Assembly (NCBI GenBank): GCA_022606425.2
Contig: JAHDVF020000240.1
Coordinates: 4,115,501 to 4,179,500, forward strand
Length of the DNA stretch: 64,000 nucleotides
Source of the DNA: Lepidostoma basale
Lineage: Eukaryota > Arthropoda > Insecta > Trichoptera > Lepidostomatidae
Direction of reading: 5' to 3'
The position numbers and the translations under genes are program-made. Within the stretch, counting starts at the first letter, position 1, and each line of letters opens with the position of its first letter. The notes below the pieces were generated by a model. It was not told the origin of the DNA, made no database searches, and saw nothing but the letters and a program-made list of their open reading frames with translations. Below are positions 59,701 through 64,000 of this stretch, piece after piece.

Positions 59701-62700
59701 AACAGACCTACATCACTCAGGATTTCTGAGTTGTGTATACAACCACCTATCAGTCGAAAGAAATGGACACCCAAGTGAATGTCTCGTCTCCTCTCGAGTG
59801 ACTGGTAGCCTAGCATCCCTAGCAAGAAATTAGTTGGAAAGAGCCACGGGTAATATCCATACCCCCTAAGATAGAGGTATCGCAGAAATTTTTTCTGCAC
59901 TCTCTCCACCATCAGGGAATTTCGAACCTCATGCGGTGCCCAGATAATGGAACTAAATTCCAACCGACTTCTCACCAGAGAGTTATACAGCAGCTTCAGC
60001 ACCTGAATATTACGTATCTTGGCGTTTCTAATGACAAAACCAAGCATTTTGAGGGATACCTTTCAAGCCTCATATAATCATGCATCGTAACACATATCTC
60101 GTAGATTTTCCGACTTCGAATGTGGCTGCCTTTTGGTATTTGATTAATTTGGTCATTCCACATTTTCCTCACGGCTTTTTTTCCATTCACACTACTTGTA
60201 TAAAGATTTTTAATAATTATTCTCTCATCCATTGGTTTAATTTTTCATTTATGTGATGCATTTTTAATTTTTATTTATGACAAAGTCAGCTGCCTTATAT
60301 TCCATCCTTATTTCTGTGTGAATCGCTTGTTCATTATCAGATCGTATCGCATGCACACCACATACATACACCAGGAATTCATGCTCGTTGTCTGCAAGTA
60401 GCACACTGACATTCCGCTCATTTTGGCACCTGCATCCAAATAATTTCTTTCATATATTAATACATACCTTTCATACATTAGGTGTAAAGCTTTGCTTCCG
60501 CCGTTTTTTTTTTTTCAAAATTCAAGGCTTTATTGTGAAGAACTTACATTTAAAATTCAAAGTATTGTCCATCGTTGGCCACTACTTTCTCCCATCTTTC
60601 GGGCAGCATACGAATCCCGTGTTGAAAAAACTCGTCCAAGAATTTAGCGGCATACCATTCGTTGAGCCATTTTCAACTTCCTCGAAATAACTGTAGTGCT
60701 GCTCAGCGAGCGCATGCCCCATTGATGTGAAGAGGTGATAGTCAGATGGCGCCTGCCCTCGATTCAATGCCATATGTGAGGATTGGTCGCACACAGCTCT
60801 TATAAATGCGTACCTTGCTGTCAGTCCTCATGTCCTTGTTTCTCCATATGACATCTTTCAGGCAGCCTGCAACCGCTGCAGCCTTATCTACCTGTGACCT
60901 TACTTCTCTGGGGAGGTTATTAGAGCTGGTTACTTCGCTTCCGAGATATCTGAATTTCTCTACCTGTTCAATTTTTTAGGCTCTGATGATGTTACCATGA
61001 CAAAAGACGTGGAAATAGATAGAAGTGACCACGAGGAATGGCAAGCCGACGATATGGATTGTGAGAAGTCTTGCGATGGGCATATGGGCGATACAAAAGC
61101 TATGGACCTCGGTGATGTCAATGGAACCCTGATGAATGAAGACATTTTTATAGAAGGTATATTAAAATATATTTATTTTATTTTATTAGTAATTATTTTG
61201 TTTTATCAGGCTGTCTCAAGGAGACCTTATGGAAGAATAAGTTTATGAGATCTGACAGTAAGGTCTAAACTAACTAACTAACCATCACGCCGTCTCCCCG
61301 AAGGGGTAGGCAAAAAGAATGGACTGCCACACCTTTCTTTCCTGACATATTTCTCTCGCTTCCTCAACGCGCGTCGATTTCTCTGACTCCTCACATGGCC
61401 GACATTCAATATTTGATTTATTTGATTATTTGCCACGTTTTCCTCGGTCTTCCTCTATTTCTGGTTCCATTTACATCGTTAACATATATTTTTTTTTACC
61501 ATTCTTTCCATATGTCCAAACCATCTTATTGATCCTTTCATTATTTTGTTCATAACACCATCATTCGCACCGCATTCGCTTGTATTAAAAATAAAAATAA
61601 ATACACAGAGTATCAACACATCCGTCTAAGAGATCTCATTTCTACTGCATTTATTCTATTTTCATCCTTCTTTTGCCAGTTGCATGCTTCGCTTCCATAC
61701 ATAAGGGTCGGTAGAAGAACACCATTGTGCACTGCCATTCTAGCTTTTTTGGATAGGTTTTTGTTTGCGATGACAACTTTAAGTGCACCATTCACTCTGT
61801 TGTCACAGTAAGGTCAGAATATACAAAACCTGCATAAGGCATATGCTGACATATGAGGCTGCCAGGGCAAGAGTGGTCTAACCCCAAATTTAGACAATGG
61901 AGATAAATGCGATTGAAAATTTGACGTTTTTTCCCCATTTTTTTTTTAAACTATATGGGTTAGGGTCTTCTTTAGTGATAAACCTTGTTTGTTTGGTGAA
62001 TGTCTTTAGAATAGTATTTTGAAATATTGGGAAATATAAAGTTTAAGGATATTTTTTGATGGTTACTTATAATAGACCACATTTGACTCCACATATTTTG
62101 ATTTTTTGTCAGAGAAAAATAAGTATCTATGGCGATATCTATGTTTCCACTTGGAAATGGTGGTTAGATTAATTTTTCTTTTATAGTAGGTCACAAATAG
62201 GTGTGGGTTAGACCAGTAACTCAATTTTTCAAAAAATGTTGGTTAGACCACTCTTGTCCTAGTGGCCTTGAGACCAGAGCGTATACCACAAGAACGAAGG
62301 CTGAAGTGTGGGTGGCAGAGACGCGGACGCTGAGGATGATAGCACAAAGACTCTTCGAGATAGGGTGAGGAACACGGCTATCGACGATGGGCAGACAATG
62401 CAGAAGATACTAGAATGCACACGTGCAGAGAATGGATCATCAGAATCCCACATTGCGCATCAGATTCCTGTCAGCTATTGTCCCTCTGGAAGACTGACAA
62501 AGAGATGGAGGGATAGCTGGGAATCAACCTCCCAAGAGAGGCCAGCCTGATTACAGGAACAGACCAAAGGTCTGAAAGAAGAAGAAGAAGAATTTTGTTG
62601 TTTATTGTATCTTGAACAATTTTGCTGTTTTTTTTAGAGGTTTGGTTTTTAAACTGGCAACATTGTTTCTACACACTGTCAATTTGACAGTTGACAGTTG

Positions 62701-63340
62701 ATTTGTAGTCAGTACGTTTTGCCATTTCACCATGAATAGACTGACGTCAGAACAGCGCTTGCAAATTGTGCAAATTAATTTTGAAAATCATGGTTCGGTT
62801 CGCCAAACTTATCGTGCACTACGCCCATTTTACGGTCAACATAATCGTCCATCCGAGCAAGTTATTCGGAAGACCATGGATCGTTTTTGCACCACGTACA
62901 CTCAAGTGGATAATACCGTCCACAAAGACGAAAATTGGATTTCACGATTGCCCTTCATTCGAGCTAGCCGTGGCGCTCATATGCCCGAAATCATATTTAA
63001 ACAATAATGGCATAAAATTATCTATTAAATAAAGCCAATATCATAGACAATATCATTATTGAGAAGAAGAATGTAATTTTCAAATGTTATTTATGCTAAG
63101 AAACATTAAGAACATATCCAGGCTTGGCATCCTACCCATGGAAAATTAATTATCCAAACCATAGATAACTCATTCTTCTTCTTTTGCAGCTGGACTATGC
63201 AGTGAGTGTGGGTTTGATTCTGCATGGACCAACTTTGTGTCCAGACACAGAGAGGCATACAAGAATGGAGTGAAACTGACGCCTTGTAACAAGTGTAATA
63301 TGAGATTTTTGAAGTCGGGACATTTCGATGGAAGACACAG
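53207..63340 (+). CDS. Zinc-finger-like protein gene, seven exons visible, continues past the window
   Basis: Family not recognised. Exons 53207-53744, 53826-54064, 56968-57144, 58367-58565, 59087-59254, 60980-61156 and 63190-63340 splice in phase throughout (1, 0, 0, 1, 1, 1, open at 2), giving about 549 residues. Residues 1-180 are charged, with a basic KQKRRERRKMKREGK block (nuclear signal likely). 200-259 is a probable coiled coil (LENQIKDISIENICLMKERN). 260-500 is acidic and Ser/Asn-rich. 503-549 has two Cys pairs (CSEC at 503 with His 519, CNKC at 532), the start of C2H2-like fingers. An in-frame stop precedes the ATG. Introns are filled with LINEs and DNA elements. It starts head to head with the other zinc-finger gene. 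Confidence 0.85.
53826..54064 (+). CDS. Divergent gene exon 2 (coiled coil)
   Basis: Acceptor TTTATTTTAG, donor CAG/GTAGGC. SESSDFEKYTYFDESKTKRK, then SIEKLENQIKDISIENICLM and MKCRQEIQRLKQNIFDLQ: heptad-like Leu/Ile spacing. Confidence 0.87.
54086..54838 (-). mobile_element. LINE-A copy reaching the RT motif, catalytic box mutated
   Basis: In intron 2. The - strand frame 54805-54578 has SVSCLLYAYEAVLLADNEHE, where the active-site YADD reads YAYE. Further pieces: QVDEFVYLGSML, SLRRMCGYSMYDRV and HDQINQILNVSHVR. CTAA tail. Two internal deletions. Confidence 0.78.
54872..55575 (-). mobile_element. LINE-D (RTE) copy split by a hAT-type element
   Basis: In reverse: YDLETVTLSKQSAEKLRVTQ, RAMERVMLGISL (with a 30-bp local duplication), then after the insertion KRQSQKRYGERKK and WGDSKVAMGKSRSQKLERKT out of frame. 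No 3' tail left. Confidence 0.75.
55179..55412. mobile_element. Short hAT-type element (234 bp) inside LINE-D
   Basis: The ends CGGTGGCGGTACTCCC and the complement of GCAGTGGCGGGTACTCCC continue as about 65-bp inverted arms (GCCCGGCTTGCGTAAGAAAT). Flanks CTTTTTCC and CTTATTCC are a 7-of-8 target duplication, and CTTATTCC is the LINE-D sequence. The interior matches the repeat at 48120-48660. Confidence 0.82.
55736..56873 (+). mobile_element. LINE-H (L2/CR1-like) copy split by mariner
   Basis: 55769-56113: LSRIQSVFNSEQ, PLLKDLHWLKIRERVKCKLC and APAYISDLCVT, then AFSVAVRWHGIAS. It continues after the mariner with the FKKLLKTALF segment and an (AAT)n tail at about 56850-56873. Confidence 0.8.
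56120..56711 (+). mobile_element. Internally deleted mariner (592 bp), TA duplication
   Basis: The ends TCCAGAAAGTAAGTTTACT and the complement of TCCAGAAAGTAAGTGTACT are flanked by TA (56118-56119, 56712-56713). It carries the transposase parts EFLCSIFTGDETWIAHYTSE (first catalytic Asp in TGDETW) and FATDEEVKKEVEKWTKGLAG, VPRL-like near the end. The segment with the second and third Asp is deleted. Confidence 0.85.
56968..57144 (+). CDS. Divergent gene exon 3
   Basis: Acceptor TTTATTTTCAG, donor AAG/GTAAAC. 59 codons in phase 0: FEISENSPLIADIGNTSVVI, ELLQKYLQQSNDKD and HKLEAFSFTNLEFWK. Confidence 0.85.
57383..58070 (+). mobile_element. LINE-C copy reaching the RT motif
   Basis: VCYADDAIIIAENTNDLQKM (YADD box), FKYQGIDLVG then a stop, KSKMRIYKACVRPIITYGVE, and 57820-58080 VRNTRIREICEVEDIIRWSR with RPRGRPPERLKDSWEST. 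At least two frame breaks. No GAA tail. Confidence 0.8.
58071..58366. other. Probable LINE 3' UTR remnant, no gene
   Basis: AT-rich with TTAATAAATAAATAATATAT just before exon 4; an AATA-type LINE tail is possible. Confidence 0.35.
58367..58565 (+). CDS. Divergent gene exon 4
   Basis: Acceptor ATATTATAG, donor ACAG/GTAAAA. DFNNTESNSAGINPEPFWIG, KPNERILELIRDDVSSLRDN. Phase 0 in, 1 out. Confidence 0.82.
58600..58745 (+). mobile_element. LINE C-terminal fragment, family unknown
   Basis: ILIHKIVNGHTSQEFLRKIK and QYEIRNKNKLRI resemble the YK(I/L)VNG...LR(N/S)K.KL end of R1/jockey-type LINEs. Only about 45 codons. Confidence 0.45.
58745..59043 (-). mobile_element. Tc1-mariner-type element, N-terminal part only
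   Basis: The - strand frame 58978-58766: MNRLTSEQRLQIVQIYFENH, SVRQTYRALRPFYGGHNRPS and VIRKTTDCFRTTY, the helix-turn-helix N-terminus found in a group of IS630-Tc1-mariner transposases. The outer end is TTTTTAAACTGGCAACATTG (on -). The catalytic domain is absent. Confidence 0.7.
59087..59254 (+). CDS. Divergent gene exon 5
   Basis: Acceptor TTATTTATTTCAG, donor AATA/GTATGT. LSAENNISDYSFNGLEREKS and DVEQSLELAEVDDPLRKQII. Phase 1 in, 1 out. Confidence 0.82.
59264..59348 (-). mobile_element. LINE-A 3' end fragment
   Basis: CTAACTTACTAACCATCATGC plus about 60 bp of 3' end, truncated where LINE-G begins. Confidence 0.6.
59349..60062 (-). mobile_element. LINE-G copy, longest
   Basis: The - strand frame 60047-59664: MLGFVIRNAKIRNIQVLKLL, YNSLVRSRLEFSSIIWAPHE, VQKKFLRYLYLRGYGYYPWL and MLGYQSLERRRDIHLGVHFF. 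A frame break lies near 59690, then FYLPQCRTNLPMV-like. ATTT tail at the left. Confidence 0.8.
60063..60450 (-). mobile_element. LINE-A fragment, decayed
   Basis: Reversed VWNDQINQIPKGSHIRSRK-like, NLYTSSVNGKK and, near 60380, a damaged ADNEHEFLVYVC segment. Many deletions. Confidence 0.5.
60505..60765 (-). pseudogene. mariner transposase C-terminal fragment
   Basis: In reverse: GQAPSDYHLFTSMGHALAEQ (third catalytic Asp in the SDYH motif), HYSYFEEVENG, then EFFQHGIRMLPERWEKVV-like in a shifted frame. A third mariner lineage in the window. No inverted ends found. Confidence 0.65.
60766..60972 (-). mobile_element. LINE-C fragment abutting exon 6
   Basis: In reverse: EKFRYLGSEVTSSNNLPREV, VDKAAAVAGCLKDVIWRNKD and MRTDSKVRIYKSCVRPILTY. 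It ends about 8 bp before the exon 6 boundary. Confidence 0.7.
60980..61156 (+). CDS. Divergent gene exon 6 (acidic)
   Basis: Acceptor CAATTTTTTAG, donor GAAG/GTATAT. SDDVTMTKDVEIDRSDHEEW, DMDCEKSCDGHMGDTK and TLMNEDIFIEG. Phase 1 in, 1 out. A LINE-C fragment reaches to within about 8 bp of the exon. Confidence 0.82.
61266..61804 (-). mobile_element. LINE-A copy nested in LINE-C, 11-bp target duplication
   Basis: ACAGTAAGGTC flanks both sides (61255-61265 and 61805-61815). CTAA tail at the left. The - strand reads MNGALKVVIANKNLSKKARM, MYGSEACNWQKKDENRI, then a deletion around 61575-61605, and the 3' end. Confidence 0.88.
61861..62266. mobile_element. Inverted-end DNA element (406 bp) nested in LINE-C
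   Basis: The ends GCCAGGGCAAGAGTGGTCTA and the complement of GCCACTAGGACAAGAGTGG match over about 24 bp. AGAGTGGTCTAACC recurs internally as TTAGACCA. No frame. Superfamily unknown; the target duplication is unclear. Confidence 0.65.
62640..63040 (+). mobile_element. Tc1-mariner-type element, N-terminal part only, second copy
   Basis: Starts TTTTTAAACTGGCAACATTG, then the frame 62732-63007: MNRLTSEQRLQIVQINFENH, SVRQTYRALRPFYGQHNRPS and VIRKTMDRFCTTYTQVDNT, followed by unrelated C-terminal codons. Same family and same early breakpoint region as 58745-59043. Confidence 0.7.
63190..63340 (+). CDS. Divergent gene exon 7 (zinc-finger-like Cys pairs)
   Basis: Acceptor CTTCTTTTGCAG, donor CACAG/GTTAGT. 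GLCSECGFDSAWTNFVSRHR, then LTPCNKCNMRFLKSGHFDGR. Phase 2 at the donor; more fingers are expected downstream, outside the window. Confidence 0.87.
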
Positions 63341-63395
63341 GTTAGTCAACTTCCACAGGATGGTACAAAATGCCCTTCACTTGTCCCGTAACAAA

Positions 63396-63585
63396 CGGTG
63401 GCGTGCCTAGGGTCAAGCAGTAAGGCAAGCCTGTCTGACTTTTTTGTGTTATAAAATTAGTAGAGGGTCACGATAATGTATTTTTCCGGATTAAAAGAGT
63501 TATCTTTCTAAATTAATTTGTTGAATTAAATAAATCTATACAAAAAATAATTTTCTGCAGCATCAAACTCATGTTCTTGTATAAT
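63396..63585 (-). mobile_element. hAT MITE fragment, same family as 18332
   Basis: CGGTGGCGTGCCTAGGGTCA, GTAAGGCAAGCCTGTCTGAC and ATCAAACTCATGTTCTTG match the right third of 18332-19091 in reverse. It is cut off where the mini-LINE begins. Confidence 0.75.
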
Positions 63586-63760
63586 AACTAACTAACTAAC
63601 CATCACGCCATCTCCCTGAAAGCGTAGGCAGAAAGAATGGACAGTCACACTTTTACTGATGCGGCACTCCATCCTTCTCTTTTCACTCCGCGGGAGACGC
63701 GGTGTGATGGGTTGGGAACCTCATCGCCACCAATAGGCATCTCCCGCGCACACTTTGATC
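63577..63760 (-). mobile_element. Mini-LINE, copy c
   Basis: On -: ACGATCAAAGTGTGCGCGGG leader to GGAGTGCCGCATCAGTAAAA, then GTGTGACTGTCCATTCTTTC, the 3' end and GTTA units. Same junction as the copies at 16944 and 39922. Confidence 0.8.
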
Positions 63761-63799
63761 GTGCAACACCCAGAAAATAAATTTAAAATAAATAATATA

Positions 63800-64000
63800 A
63801 AATACAATGATATTATCGTGGACTTCAATCTGGTCAACTCTCATTAGCAGAGGAGTCCCACAGAAGATTGTGAATATCATCAGGGCAATGTATGACGGTT
63901 GTTCTTGTCGTGTAGTGCACCAGGGCAAACTCTCCGAGGCCATCAAACTGAGTGCGGGAGTGCGACAGGGATGTCTACTATCACCCCTGCTCTTCATAGT
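63800..64000 (+). mobile_element. LINE reverse transcriptase fragment running off the window
   Basis: + frame: VWTSTWSTLISRGVPQKIVN-like, IIRAMYDGCSCRVVHQGKLS and GVRQGCLLSPLLFIV. GVRQGCLLSPLLF is the conserved RT block just before the catalytic YADD block. Which LINE family it belongs to cannot be told without the downstream part. Confidence 0.75.

Larger units (their letters stand above)
61205..62590 (+). mobile_element. LINE-C copy carrying two later insertions
   Basis: Body pieces 61205-61265 (GCLKETLWKNKFMRSDSK), 61805-61860 (KVRIYKTCIRHMLTYE) and 62267-62590 (ETRTLRMIAQRLFEIG-like in broken frame, QIPVSYCPSGRLTKRWRDSW, and a GAAGAAGAAGAAG tail). Removing the inserts restores the normal order. 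Confidence 0.8.

Noticed and set aside
60388..60690. 100-codon frame (+)
   Set aside because: Antisense to a mariner transposase C-terminal fragment joined to LINE-A debris.

Overview
The window looks like nuclear DNA from an insect, most likely a moth or butterfly. It is AT-rich and intron-rich and packed with non-LTR retrotransposon (LINE) debris, tRNA-derived SINEs and mariner, hAT and piggyBac-like DNA elements. It also carries an RR-2 cuticular protein gene with insect-type introns. The order is an inference from the repeat types and the cuticle gene; no sequence here names a species.

Three host genes can be assembled from splice sites with consistent reading phase. (1) A cuticular (chitin-binding, pro-resilin-like) protein gene on the + strand has exons at 25238-25375, 42996-43079, 44280-44501 and 44785-44871. 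Its start-codon exon was not found, and one intron is 17.6 kb of nested repeats. (2) A complete six-exon gene on the - strand (52496 down to 48835) encodes a 232-residue C2H2 zinc-finger protein with an RGRPK basic segment and seven fingers. (3) A divergently oriented + strand gene (53207 to at least 63340) has seven exons so far: an acidic/basic low-complexity protein with a coiled coil, reaching zinc-finger-like Cys pairs in the last visible exon. Genes 2 and 3 start 710 bp apart, head to head.

Almost everything else is mobile DNA. I use working names. LINE-A is an RTE-like family with about 40 pieces, normally ending in a (GTTA)n tail; a subfamily ends in TTG or TTTG repeats. LINE-B, -C, -D and -E are other RTE-like families with GAA- or GAT-type tails. 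LINE-F has a TTTGA tail, and LINE-F and -G share a jockey/CR1-like C-terminus. LINE-H is L2/CR1-like. REP190 is a roughly 190-bp dispersed repeat. FB1 and FB2 are two palindromic fold-back families. Several insertions keep intact target-site duplications, so their relative order can be read directly (48.2, 35.1, 33.6, 61.3, 18.3, 27.1, 38.3 and 25.4 kb).

Region by region: 1-25 kb is repeat-on-repeat with a mariner at 9.0-10.3 kb and an 8-bp-flanked hAT MITE at 18.3-19.1 kb. 25-45 kb is the cuticle gene with its repeat-filled intron, including a 39-bp minisatellite at 31.4-32.1 kb. 45-48.8 kb is LINE, Tigger and SINE debris. 48.8-63.4 kb holds the divergent zinc-finger gene pair. 63.4-64 kb is repeats again. 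The most unusual item is a recurring 170-190 bp mini-LINE that joins the LINE-A 5' leader directly to its 3' end and is present at least three times with the same junction.
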